Assembly: GCF_049059935.1 (NCBI RefSeq)
Contig: NZ_JBMGQR010000009.1
Location: forward strand, 36,503-100,502
Length of the DNA stretch: 64,000 bases
DNA from: JAURVT01 sp049059935
Lineage (GTDB): Bacteria; Actinomycetota; Actinomycetes; Propionibacteriales; Nocardioidaceae
Direction of reading: 5' to 3'
Made by a program: the position numbers and the translations under genes. Below, piece after piece: positions 1 through 7,708 of this stretch (the first letter of the stretch is position 1; every line of letters starts with the position of its first letter). Under the pieces are notes generated by a model. The model made no database searches. It was given only the letters and a program-made list of their open reading frames with translations, and was not told the origin of the DNA.

Positions 1-1
1 C

Positions 2-151
2 ACCGTCGACGACCGCAGCACCGAGATGGGCGTCGAGGTGGCCCGCACCCTGCTGCGACGCATCGCCGACCCGTCTGTCCCGCCGGCCCGTGAGCTGCTC
101 GAGCCCGCCGTCGTGGTGCGGACGACCACCGCGCCCCCGCGCGCCGGCTGA
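2..151 (+). CDS. LacI-family transcriptional regulator, C-terminal end (partial)
   Basis: This is the last 49 codons of a gene that begins before the window, ending at TGA 149-151. The visible peptide has the usual end of a LacI/GalR effector-binding domain: a helix (MGVEVARTLLRRI) followed by a Leu-Glu-Pro-x-Val-Val-Val-Arg strand, the segment that closes most LacI proteins ('LLPPELVVRxS'). The ligand cannot be inferred from this fragment. The neighbouring P450 gene is convergent, so there is no operon context. Family assignment rests only on the tail motif. Confidence 0.6.
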   Translation, partial: TVDDRSTEMGVEVARTLLRRIADPSVPPARELLEPAVVVRTTTAPPRAG

Positions 152-162
152 CGGCGACAGGA

Positions 163-268
163 GAATCTGCGTATGGCCGTCATGGCCGGCCATACGCAGA
201 TTCCTCGGCCCGAAGGGCGACGGGAGAATCTGCCTTCACGCGGCAGGGGCGGCCATACGCCGATTCTC
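163..268. repeat. Two related palindromic intergenic elements
   Basis: The first unit has perfect 16-bp arms at 163-178 and 188-203 (GAATCTGCGTATGGCC and its complement) around a 9-nt loop. The second, at 224-268, starts with the same GAGAATCTG and ends with GCCATACGCCGATTCTC, so it is a diverged copy with imperfect arms. They lie between two convergent genes, where they could terminate transcription from both sides. The repetition of the unit points to a REP-like family. No T-tract follows either hairpin. Confidence 0.65.
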
Positions 269-302
269 GCGTCCGTGACAGCGGTCACGGCGCGCCCCGC
301 AC

Positions 303-2492
303 CTACAGGTCGAGCACCAGCCGCTCGCTGCACGACCGTGACACGCACACCATCATGCAGTCGTTGCGGGCCTGCTCCTGCGGGTCGAGGACCGAGTCGC
401 GGTGGTCGGGCACGCCCTCCAGCACGGCGGTCTCGCACGTGCCGCAGGTGCCCTCGCCGCACGAGGTGAGGACGACGACGCCCGCGTCCTCGAGCACGTC
501 GACGACGGGGCGGTCGACCGGGACGGTCAGCACCCGTCCCGAGCGTGCCAGCTCGACCTCGAACGGGACGTCGAGCGCGGGGGCGCCGACCTCCTTGGCC
601 GCGAAGCGTTCGAGGTGCAGCGCGCCCTCGGGCCACGTCGCGCACTGGGCCTCGACGGCGTCGAGCAGGGGCGTGGGGCCGCAGGTGTAGACCAGCGTGC
701 CCTCCTGCGGGGTGCCGAGGACGCCGGGCAGGTCGATGTGGCCGCGCTCGTCCTGCGGCCAGACCGTCACGCGGTCGCCGTAGGCGGCGAGCTCGTCGAG
801 GTGCGCCATGGACGCGCGGTGGCGTCCCCCGTAGACGAGGTGCCAGTCGGCGCCCGCCGCCTCGGCGGCCGCGACCATCGGCAGGATCGGCGTGATGCCG
901 ATGCCCCCGGCGACGAAGACGTAGCGGGGCGACGGCTCCAGCGCGAAGTGGTTGCGGGGGCCCCGCACGTCCAGGCGGGAGCCCGGACGCAGGTGGTCGT
1001 GGACGAACGCCGACCCGCCGCGGCCGTCGGGCTCGCGCAGGACGCCCACGCGGTAGGCGCTCCGGTCGGCCGGGTCGCCGCTGAGGGAGTACTGGCGCAC
1101 CAACCCGTCGCTGAGCACCAGGTCGACGTGGGCGCCGGGCTCCCACGCGGGCAGGTCCGAGCCGTCGCGCGAGGTGAGCGTCAGCGCCACCACGCCGTCG
1201 GACACGTCGACGCGCTCCTCCACCACGAGCGGCAGGACGTCGTGCGTCGCGGGGCCTGCCTCGACGGCGGGTGCGGACCGGACGTCCTCGACGGGGCCGT
1301 CGAAGGCGAGCGGCAGGTGCTTGAGCACGGCCATGTTGGGCGTCGAGGGATAGCGCGCGGGTGCGCCCGCGAGCCGGAACTCGCCGATGCGCGGCAGCAC
1401 CTCCTCGAGCGCGACGCGCGCCTCGAGCCGTGCCAGCGGGTTGCCCAGGCACCCGTGCAGGCCCTCGCCGAAGCCGAGGTGACGGATGTCGGGACGGAGC
1501 GCGTCGAACTCCTGGGGGTCGGTGTAGCGCCGGGGGTCGTGGTTGGCCGCGCCGATCACCATCGCCACGCGATCGCCCTCGGCGATGCGCTGCCCGTGGT
1601 ACTCGACGTCGCGCGTGGCCGTCCGCACGGTGACCTGCAGCGGGGTGCGGAACCGCAGGCCCTCCTCGACGGCGTTGCGGATCAGCCGCGGGTCCTCGCG
1701 CAGCGCCTTCTGCTGGTCGGGACGGACGGCGAGCTCCTGGAACAGGGTGGAGAGCAGGCCGGCGGTGGTCTCGATGCCGGCGAGGTAGAGGCCGAACACC
1801 AGGCCGACGGCCTCGGACGCGGCCAGGATCTCGTCCTCGGCGAGCGGGACGCCGTCGATCTCGGACTGGACGACGTGGGTGAGCAGGTCGGCCCTCGGGC
1901 GACGACGTCGCTCCATCAGCAGGTCGGCCAGGTACTCGCGCGAGCGTCGCGTCGACATCTCGGCCAGCGGCGTGAGGGCGTCGTCGTCGGGGACGCGGTC
2001 CTTGAGGCCGTGCGACCACTCGACCAGCTGCGCACGGTCGTCGCCCTCGGGCAGGCCGAGGAAGTCGAAGAACACCTCGTAGGGCAGCGGCCAGGAGAGC
2101 TCCTGGGCGAGGTCGACCTCGCCGCGGGAGGCGAACCCGTCGATCATCCGCACGGTGATCGCGCGGACGTCCGCCTCCAGCTTGGCGATGTTGCGCGGCA
2201 TGAAGTGGCGCTGCACGACGCCGCGGATCTGGTCGTGGCGGGGGTTGTCGAGGATCGGGATGTTGCCCTCGCCGCCCTGGTCGTTGGTGGCGTCCAGGTC
2301 GATGCCCGGGTGGTTCTTGAACGTCTCGGGGTCGAGCAGCGCGCCGCGGACGTCGTCGTAGCGCGACAGGGCCCAGAAGCCCCACTTCTCGCTCCGGTAG
2401 AGCGGCGCCTCCTCGAGCATCCGGCGGTAGACCGGGAACGGGTCCTCCTGGAAGGCCACGCTGAAGGGGTCGTAGACCACGGACGACGTCAT
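303..2492 (-). CDS. Self-sufficient cytochrome P450 fused to a phthalate-oxygenase-type reductase (CYP116B-like)
   Basis: A 729-residue P450 monooxygenase carrying its own electron-transfer chain. Residues 1-400 are the P450: I-helix AGIETT at 238-243 and heme-binding FGEGLHGCLG at 341-350 with the thiolate Cys348. Residues about 415-729 are an FMN/NAD(P)H/[2Fe-2S] reductase: flavin motif RQYSL at 466-470, nucleotide loop GGIGITPI at 529-536, and a plant-type ferredoxin with Cys678, 683, 686 and 716. Domain order and length match the CYP116B (P450RhF) class. Substrate unknown; relatives hydroxylate aromatics, terpenes or alkanes. The ATG at 2492 has AGGAG 6 nt upstream. The open frame runs on to 4097, but that part is antisense to phoD. 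Promoter and palindrome lie just upstream. Confidence 0.93.
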   Translation of the reverse strand: MTSSVVYDPFSVAFQEDPFPVYRRMLEEAPLYRSEKWGFWALSRYDDVRGALLDPETFKNHPGIDLDATNDQGGEGNIPILDNPRHDQIRGVVQRHFMPRNIAKLEADVRAITVRMIDGFASRGEVDLAQELSWPLPYEVFFDFLGLPEGDDRAQLVEWSHGLKDRVPDDDALTPLAEMSTRRSREYLADLLMERRRRPRADLLTHVVQSEIDGVPLAEDEILAASEAVGLVFGLYLAGIETTAGLLSTLFQELAVRPDQQKALREDPRLIRNAVEEGLRFRTPLQVTVRTATRDVEYHGQRIAEGDRVAMVIGAANHDPRRYTDPQEFDALRPDIRHLGFGEGLHGCLGNPLARLEARVALEEVLPRIGEFRLAGAPARYPSTPNMAVLKHLPLAFDGPVEDVRSAPAVEAGPATHDVLPLVVEERVDVSDGVVALTLTSRDGSDLPAWEPGAHVDLVLSDGLVRQYSLSGDPADRSAYRVGVLREPDGRGGSAFVHDHLRPGSRLDVRGPRNHFALEPSPRYVFVAGGIGITPILPMVAAAEAAGADWHLVYGGRHRASMAHLDELAAYGDRVTVWPQDERGHIDLPGVLGTPQEGTLVYTCGPTPLLDAVEAQCATWPEGALHLERFAAKEVGAPALDVPFEVELARSGRVLTVPVDRPVVDVLEDAGVVVLTSCGEGTCGTCETAVLEGVPDHRDSVLDPQEQARNDCMMVCVSRSCSERLVLDL

Positions 2493-2535
2493 GGTGGCTC
2501 CTGGGCGCTCGGGGGGTGTGGGGCGTGCGGGCACC

Positions 2536-2564
2536 AGGCTAGAATGGAGCGCTCCATATTTCAA
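2536..2564 (-). promoter_or_regulatory. P450 promoter with palindromic operator in the spacer
   Basis: On the minus strand there is a TTGAAA -35 (2559-2564), a spacer of exactly 17 nt and a TAGCCT -10 (2536-2541), about 45 nt upstream of the P450 ATG. The spacer contains a perfect 14-bp palindrome, ATGGAGCGCTCCAT (2544-2557). Palindromes with an AGCGCT core placed between -35 and -10 are typical TetR-family operators, so repression by steric block is the simplest reading. No TetR gene is adjacent; the regulator must lie elsewhere. Confidence 0.7.
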
Positions 2565-2596
2565 CCGTTCCCAGGGCTTGGTTGGCGGTCGCCGTG

Positions 2597-2653
2597 CTGG
2601 CGGTGGGTATGGCCCCACGTTCGGGCTGATCCTGGTGCCATCCCCACCGCCAG
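2597..2653. repeat. Intergenic inverted repeat (17-bp arms, one mismatch)
   Basis: CTGGCGGTGGGTATGGC at 2597-2613 pairs with GCCATCCCCACCGCCAG at 2637-2653, leaving a 23-nt loop. It lies between the P450 promoter and the end of phoD, so it could terminate phoD transcription or form part of the neighbouring repeat cluster. Confidence 0.55.
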
Positions 2654-2670
2654 GTGCGGCAGCCACCACC

Positions 2671-2754
2671 GGCGGTGCCTGAGCCACCACCTGACGCCCG
2701 ATCGTGGTGGCTGAGGCACCGCCGGGTCGGACGCGTGGTGGCTCAGGCACCGCC
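2671..2754. repeat. REP-like cluster: three 20-bp copies in alternating orientation
   Basis: GGCGGTGCCTGAGCCACCAC at 2671-2690 recurs as its reverse complement at 2704-2723 (one mismatch) and exactly at 2735-2754. A partial fourth copy (GCAGCCACCACC) sits at 2659-2670. Copies 1 and 2 form a hairpin, as do copies 1 and 3. The arrangement resembles bacterial interspersed mosaic elements. It begins the untranslated region just downstream of phoD. Confidence 0.7.
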
Positions 2755-2776
2755 AGGCACCCTGACGGGCGCGACC

Positions 2777-4333
2777 TCAGACCCGGACGGCCCCGGGCAC
2801 GCCGTCGCGGACGGCGAACGACGCGTAGGTGTACTGCTCGGCGTCGGCGCGGGTGACGGTGCGCACCATCTGCAGGTCGGCGCGCAGCTGGTCGGGCCGC
2901 ACCGTCACGCGCACGTGGCCGCGGCGGTCGCCGTCGAAGAACCGGATGTGCGGGTTGAACGGGATCATCGGGCCGTAGTACGGGCCGTACGGGGTGCGGT
3001 CGCCGTTCGACGACACCGAGGTGCCGACGATCTCCGAGGCCACCACCGGCGAGTCCGGACGGTCGAAGTCGGCCTTGATGTCGTTGACGAACGTCGAGTG
3101 CCAGTCGCCCGTCATGACCACGGGGTTGCGGGTGCCGGCGCGCTCCCACGCCTTGATCAGCCGCTGCCGCGCCGCCGGGTAGCCGTCCCAGGCGTCGTGC
3201 CACAGCCGCGTCCCGGCCGGGCCGTCGTGGTCGAGCCGGGCGAGCATGACGTTGCTGGCGAGGATGTCCCAGCGGGCGCGCGACTCCTCGAGCCCGCGGT
3301 ACAGCCAGCGCTCCTGCTCGCGGCCGAGCATCGTCGCCTCCTTGGCGTACGCGGCGTCGCAGGCGTCGGCCTCGCCCCAGCCGCAGGCCGGGACGGTGCG
3401 GTGCTGGCGGCCGTCGACGAGGTCGATCTGCGCCAGGCGCCCCCACTGCAGGCGGCGGTAGATGCGGGCGTTGCCGTCGGCGGTGGGCCGCGACGACAGC
3501 CGGACGGGCTGGTGCTCGTACCAGGCCTGGTACGCCGCGGCGCGCAGCGCGCTGATGTCGCCCGAGACCGACTGCGTGCCGGCGTAGTCGTTGACCACCT
3601 CGTGGTCGTCCCAGGTGACGAGCCACGGGACGCGGGCGTGCAGGCGCTGCAGGTCGGGGTCGGACTTGTAGAGGGTGTAGCGCAGCCGCCAGTCCCGCGT
3701 GGTGGCCGGGGCGGTGCGATAGACCTCCGGCACCGCGACGGCGCGCTCGCGTCCCGTCGCGCCGATGGCGCCCTCGTACACGTAGTCGCCGAGGAAGACC
3801 ATCAGGTCGAGGTCGTCCTCGGCGAGGTGCCGGTACGACGGGTAGAAGCCGTCGCCCCAGTTCTGGCACGACGCGAACGCGGCGTCGAGACGACCGACCC
3901 GGGCGCCCGGCGACGGTGCGGTGCGGGTGCGTCCGGTCTCGGACAGGTGCCCGCCGTGGCGGAACCGGTAGAACCACTCGCGGTCGGGCTGCAGGCCGTC
4001 GACCTCGACGTGCACCGAGTGCGCCAGCTCGGGCAGCGCTCGCGCGACGCCCGACCGGACGACCCGACGGAACCGCGGGTCGGCGGCCACCTGCCACTCG
4101 ACGGCGGTGCGCCGCGCCGGCATGCCGCCGTCGGGCGACAGCGGCTCGGGGACGAGACGCGTCCAGAGCACGAAGCCGCGGTGGTGCGGCGCGCCACTCG
4201 CGATGCCGAGCGTGAACGGGTTGCCGCGCGGGCGGCCCGGGCCGGCCATCGCGCTGTCGAGCGGCGTCAGGCCGACGGCGGCCGCGCCCGCGACGGCGCC
4301 GACCGCCCGGATGAAGGCACGACGGTCGGTCAT
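2777..4333 (-). CDS. phoD: PhoD-family alkaline phosphatase/phosphodiesterase, Tat-exported
   Basis: A 518-residue secreted metallophosphoesterase that releases phosphate from organic phosphoesters. The N-terminus has a twin-arginine signal (R4-R5 in TDRRAFIRA, a hydrophobic stretch, Ala-x-Ala near residue 30), fitting folded export with bound metal. An Fn3-like PhoD N-domain covers about residues 38-140. Metal-ligand motifs are ASCQNW (154-159), GDYVYEG (182-188), WDDHEVVNDY (241-250) and GDWH (409-412), in PhoD order. It starts inside the stop of the upstream DUF6454-like gene (ATGA, 4330-4333), so the two are co-transcribed; a GAGGTG ribosome site lies in that gene's end. No Pho box was recognised. 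Confidence 0.9.
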   Translation of the reverse strand: MTDRRAFIRAVGAVAGAAAVGLTPLDSAMAGPGRPRGNPFTLGIASGAPHHRGFVLWTRLVPEPLSPDGGMPARRTAVEWQVAADPRFRRVVRSGVARALPELAHSVHVEVDGLQPDREWFYRFRHGGHLSETGRTRTAPSPGARVGRLDAAFASCQNWGDGFYPSYRHLAEDDLDLMVFLGDYVYEGAIGATGRERAVAVPEVYRTAPATTRDWRLRYTLYKSDPDLQRLHARVPWLVTWDDHEVVNDYAGTQSVSGDISALRAAAYQAWYEHQPVRLSSRPTADGNARIYRRLQWGRLAQIDLVDGRQHRTVPACGWGEADACDAAYAKEATMLGREQERWLYRGLEESRARWDILASNVMLARLDHDGPAGTRLWHDAWDGYPAARQRLIKAWERAGTRNPVVMTGDWHSTFVNDIKADFDRPDSPVVASEIVGTSVSSNGDRTPYGPYYGPMIPFNPHIRFFDGDRRGHVRVTVRPDQLRADLQMVRTVTRADAEQYTYASFAVRDGVPGAVRV

Positions 4334-5304
4334 CGGGGCACCTCGGCGGTGTAGGTCAGCAGCTGGGTGCCGACGCCCTCATGGCTGTCGTCCGGGGCGG
4401 CGTACATGGTCAGCGTGCGGCCCTTCGCGTGGACGTCGACGGGGTTGCGCGTGGCGACGTGGCCGCCGGTGGAGAACTGCTGGAACGGGATCTCGTGCGT
4501 GACGGCGTGCGTGCGCAGGTCGACGAGCGCGAGCCCGCCGAGCTCGTAGGTGCCGATCGAGCCCGGACGCTGGGGCAGCTCGGTGACCCCGCTGCACAGG
4601 GCCTTGGAGCGCGCGGCGTACGTGCAGTCCTGGTAGTCGACCAGGTGGCTCGGGTTGAGCCAGGTCTCGCGCTGGCGGCCCGCCGTCGTCCAGGCGTAGA
4701 AGCGGCGCGAGCCCCACGTGTTGCCCACGAGCAGCTTGCGCTCGGGGTCGTAGACGATGCCGCCGACGTGGTCGTCCACCTCGAACATCCGCTGCGGGCG
4801 CAGGGTGGCGGTGGGGATCTTGTAGACGATCGCGTGGCTGTTCGGGCGGTACTCGGCGACGCTCACCCAGATGTTGCGGCCGTCGGTGCTGATGCCGCCC
4901 GGGTGGTAGCTGTCGCCCTCGCCGAGCGCGACGTCCTTCAGGAGCCTGCCGGTGCGGTCCATGACGAACAGGTGGCCGCGGCCCTTGCCGGGCGTGCGGT
5001 CGTAGCCGTCGGACGGGTCGGGGTTCTTGACCGGCGGCACGATGATCTCCACCGACGACAGGTAGATCCGGTCCTGCGTCACCACCAGCCCCTGTGGGTG
5101 GAAGGTGTCGAAGCCGAGGCGCAGGGCGTCGACGCGCTTCCAGACGGTGCTGCGCGTGGTGTCGGTGAAGGTGCGGGCGAGGTCGCCGTCGCGGCGGTGG
5201 CCGCCGTCCGACGAGGGGGTGCCGTGCACCGCGAGCGGGACGACGGCGGTGACGGCCGTCAGGGCGGCGACGGCGAGCGGGCGGGACAGGGTGCGGCGGG
5301 GCAT
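4330..5304 (-). CDS. Secreted DUF6454-like beta-propeller protein
   Basis: About 324 residues from the ATG at 5304; an in-frame GTG at 5337 would add 11 residues. The N-terminus reads as a signal peptide (MPRRTLSRPL followed by an Ala/Val-rich stretch). The mature part has repeated short strands typical of a propeller (HPQGLVV, HPGGIST, HVGGIVYD, STGGHVAT) and resembles proteins annotated DUF6454. No catalytic motif was recognised. It overlaps phoD by 4 bp, so both exported proteins are probably made together. The biochemical role is unknown; substrate binding beside PhoD is only a guess from the operon. Confidence 0.65.
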   Translation of the reverse strand: MPRRTLSRPLAVAALTAVTAVVPLAVHGTPSSDGGHRRDGDLARTFTDTTRSTVWKRVDALRLGFDTFHPQGLVVTQDRIYLSSVEIIVPPVKNPDPSDGYDRTPGKGRGHLFVMDRTGRLLKDVALGEGDSYHPGGISTDGRNIWVSVAEYRPNSHAIVYKIPTATLRPQRMFEVDDHVGGIVYDPERKLLVGNTWGSRRFYAWTTAGRQRETWLNPSHLVDYQDCTYAARSKALCSGVTELPQRPGSIGTYELGGLALVDLRTHAVTHEIPFQQFSTGGHVATRNPVDVHAKGRTLTMYAAPDDSHEGVGTQLLTYTAEVPR

Positions 5305-5433
5305 GGGGGGTTCCAGGGGGCCGACGGGAACGGGCACGTCATCTCAGCCTGCCCGCCGATCCGCGGGCCAAACATCGGGCGATCGGCACGTGAACGGTTT
5401 GCGGTACCGCGGACGCGCACCCACTGTGAGCAG

Positions 5434-6390
5434 ATGGGAGACACCGGCGGAGTCCTGGATCGCTCCGCCGTGCTCGCGGCGGTGCCCGACGTCCCGCCGC
5501 CGGGGGCGGGGGCCACCTGGCAGCGGTTCGCGGCGCTCGTCGACACCGGACGCGCGGACCTCGCGCGCGCCAAGCTCGTCGAGTCGCACCTCGACGCGCT
5601 CGCGATCCTGGACGAGCTGGCGCCGCGCACCGCACCGGCCGACTGCCTCTGGGCGGTGTGGGCCGCCGAGCCGCCGACGGCGAGGCTGCGGGCCGACGGT
5701 CCACGGCTCACGGGCACCAAGGCGTTCTGCTCGGGTGCGGCGGTCGTCGACCGTGCGCTCGTCACCGTGCCGGACGACGACGGCTCGCGGCTGTTCGCCG
5801 TCGACGTCGCGGCCGGACGTGCCGACGGGACCGTCGTCGTCGGTCCGGACGAGTGGGTGGCCGGCGGCATGGCGCGCAGCGGCACGCGGACGCTGACGCT
5901 GACCGACGTGCCCGCGACCGCCGTGGGCGGTCCCGGCGACTACACCGCGCGTCCCGGCTTCTGGCACGGAGCCGCGGGCGTCGCCGCCTGCTGGCACGGC
6001 GGCACGCTGGCCGTCGCCGACCTGCTGCTCGCCTCCTCCCGGCGGCGCGCGGACGACCCGCTCGTCCGGCGACGGGTGGCCGAGGTCGCCGCCGAGGTGG
6101 CGGCGACCGACGCCGTCCTGCGCCGTGCGTCCGAGCAGGTCGACCACGAGGTGCGCACCGACGCGGCGGCGGCGCGGCTCGTCGCCGAGCTGACGCGCAC
6201 GCGCGCCGTCACGGCCGCCCGCCGGGTGCTCGAGGTGGCGCGCACGGCCCTCGGCCCCGGGCCGCTGGCGTTCGACCCCGCCGCCCGCGACGTCACCGAG
6301 GACCTCGCGATGTTCGTCCTGCAGCACCACGGCGACCGCGACCTGGCCGCGCTCGGCGGGCTGGTGCTGGACGCCGAGCACCCGTGGTGA
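5434..6390 (+). CDS. Short acyl-CoA dehydrogenase-like protein
   Basis: 318 residues, shorter than the usual 380-400 of the family. The start ATG follows a weak GTGAGCAG leader; a start a few codons away cannot be excluded. The middle-domain strand is recognisable (TGTKAFCSGA at about residues 92-101, 'TGxKxxxSGA' in the family) and the C-terminal helices are Ala/Arg-rich (LVAELTRTRAVTAARRVLEV). I cannot place a catalytic glutamate, so activity is uncertain. The stop overlaps the PIG-L start by 4 bp, and it opens a three-gene operon with a deacetylase and a NodS-like methyltransferase. Action on an acyl group of the same product is inferred from that linkage. Confidence 0.7.
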   Translation: MGDTGGVLDRSAVLAAVPDVPPPGAGATWQRFAALVDTGRADLARAKLVESHLDALAILDELAPRTAPADCLWAVWAAEPPTARLRADGPRLTGTKAFCSGAAVVDRALVTVPDDDGSRLFAVDVAAGRADGTVVVGPDEWVAGGMARSGTRTLTLTDVPATAVGGPGDYTARPGFWHGAAGVAACWHGGTLAVADLLLASSRRRADDPLVRRRVAEVAAEVAATDAVLRRASEQVDHEVRTDAAAARLVAELTRTRAVTAARRVLEVARTALGPGPLAFDPAARDVTEDLAMFVLQHHGDRDLAALGGLVLDAEHPW

Positions 6391-7124
6391 CACGGCGCGC
6401 CGGCGCCGCTCGCGACTCCACGCCGGAGGCGGCCTGGGCCGCGTGGCCGGGGTGGCTCGACCTGCCCGTCCTCGACGTGCCGCACGGGGCCCGCGTGGTG
6501 AGCGTCTCGGCGCACCCCGACGACGACGTGCTCGCCGTCGGCGGCCTGCTGCAGGAGCTGGTCGCCCGCGGGGCACGCGTCGACGCGGTGGTGCTCACCG
6601 ACGGCGAGGGTTCCCACCCGGGCAGCCCGACGCTGGGCCCCGACGACCTGCGCCGCGTGCGACGTCGGGAGTCCGACGACGCGCTCGCCGCGCTCGGCCT
6701 GCACATGACCGCGCACCGGCCGGGGTTGCCCGACTCCGGGCTGCACCGGCACCCCGACCTCGCAGGCGCGCTGGCGCCGTCGCTCGCGGGCGCTGACGTC
6801 GTGCTCGCGCCGTGGAGGCTCGACGGCCACCCCGACCACGAGGCCGTCGGGCGGGCCTGCGCCGCGGTGACGGACGGCCGGTCCGCGTTGTGGGAGTACC
6901 CGGTCTGGGCGTGGCACTGGGCCCGTCCTGGCGCGGACGACCTGCCGTGGCACGCCGCCGCCGTGGTCCACCTCGACGACGACCAACGGCGCCGCAAGGC
7001 CGACGCCGTGGCGTGCTTCACCAGCCAGGTGACGCCGTTGTCGTCCGACCCGCGTGACGTCGCGGTGCTGCCGCCCGAGGTGCTGGCGCACTTCGCGAGG
7101 CCGTTCGAGGTGGTGCTGCGATGA
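6387..7124 (+). CDS. PIG-L/LmbE-family deacetylase
   Basis: 245 residues from a GTG overlapping the upstream stop (GTGA). The zinc-site signature AHPDDD at 42-47 and the second ligand motif HPDH at 148-151 are intact; they define the PIG-L fold that removes acetyl groups from N-acetylglucosamine-type sugars (MshB, GlcNAc-PI deacetylase). The body shows the expected Rossmann-like order (VVLTDGEGSHPG, RRRESDDAL). The substrate is not determined. Tight coupling to a methyltransferase and an acyl-CoA dehydrogenase-like gene suggests an amino-sugar-containing conjugate. MshB is possible but less likely, since no other mycothiol gene is nearby. Confidence 0.85.
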   Translation: MTRRAGAARDSTPEAAWAAWPGWLDLPVLDVPHGARVVSVSAHPDDDVLAVGGLLQELVARGARVDAVVLTDGEGSHPGSPTLGPDDLRRVRRRESDDALAALGLHMTAHRPGLPDSGLHRHPDLAGALAPSLAGADVVLAPWRLDGHPDHEAVGRACAAVTDGRSALWEYPVWAWHWARPGADDLPWHAAAVVHLDDDQRRRKADAVACFTSQVTPLSSDPRDVAVLPPEVLAHFARPFEVVLR

Positions 7125-7708
7125 CCGACCCCGACTACTTCGACCGCGTCTACGCCGACGCCGCCGACCCGTGGCGCCTCGCGACGGACGCCTACGAGAA
7201 CCGCAAGTACGACACGACGCTGGCCGCGCTCGGTCGCGAGCGGTACCGCCGTGCGTTCGAGCCCGGGTGCTCGGTCGGCGTGCTGACGGCACGGCTCGCC
7301 GAGCGGTGCGACCAGCTGGTCGCCTGGGACCGGTCGGCGGTCGCCGTCGAGCAGGCGCGGCGACGGGCGCCGTCGGCGGAGGTGACGGTGGGCGCGGTGC
7401 CGGGGGAGTGGCCGACGGGCGAGTTCGACCTGGTGGTGCTGTCCGAGCTCGTCTACTACCTCGACGCCGCGGCGCGGGGCCTGCTGCTCGAGCGCGCCGT
7501 GGGTTGCCTCGTCGACGGCGGCGAGGTGCTCGCCGTCCACTGGTCGCACCCGTTCGACGAGGCGGCCACCGACGGTCCGACCGTCCACCGCGAGCTGCGG
7601 GCGACACCGGGCCTGGAACCGGTCGCGACGCACGTCGACCCCGACTTCGGCCTCGACCTGCTCAGACGGGTCGCAGCGCCGACGACATCTCGGCCATCAC
7701 CTGGCTGA
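7121..7708 (+). CDS. NodS-like SAM-dependent methyltransferase
   Basis: 195 residues, ATGA overlap with the deacetylase gene. The opening YFDRVYADAADPWR and ENRKYDTTLAAL are characteristic of the NodS family (in rhizobia, NodS N-methylates the deacetylated glucosamine of Nod factors). SAM motif I is EPGCSVGVLTARLA at about residues 47-60, followed by acidic motif II (VAWDRS) and motif IV (FDLVVLSELVYYL). Deacetylase then NodS-type methyltransferase is the same reaction order as NodB-NodS, so N-methylation of a freed amino group is a reasonable inference. Its 3' end overlaps the convergent glycosyltransferase by 47 bp. Confidence 0.85.
   Translation: MTDPDYFDRVYADAADPWRLATDAYENRKYDTTLAALGRERYRRAFEPGCSVGVLTARLAERCDQLVAWDRSAVAVEQARRRAPSAEVTVGAVPGEWPTGEFDLVVLSELVYYLDAAARGLLLERAVGCLVDGGEVLAVHWSHPFDEAATDGPTVHRELRATPGLEPVATHVDPDFGLDLLRRVAAPTTSRPSPG

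Noticed and set aside
402..2714. 770-residue plus-strand frame opposite the P450 gene
   Set aside because: Val/Arg/Gly/Asp-biased antisense shadow without any recognisable domain, typical of high-GC coding DNA.
303..4097. A single 1264-residue minus-strand protein
   Set aside because: The part beyond 2492 is a shadow frame of phoD (Arg/Pro-rich, no domain). The P450 fusion has a good ATG and ribosome site at 2492.
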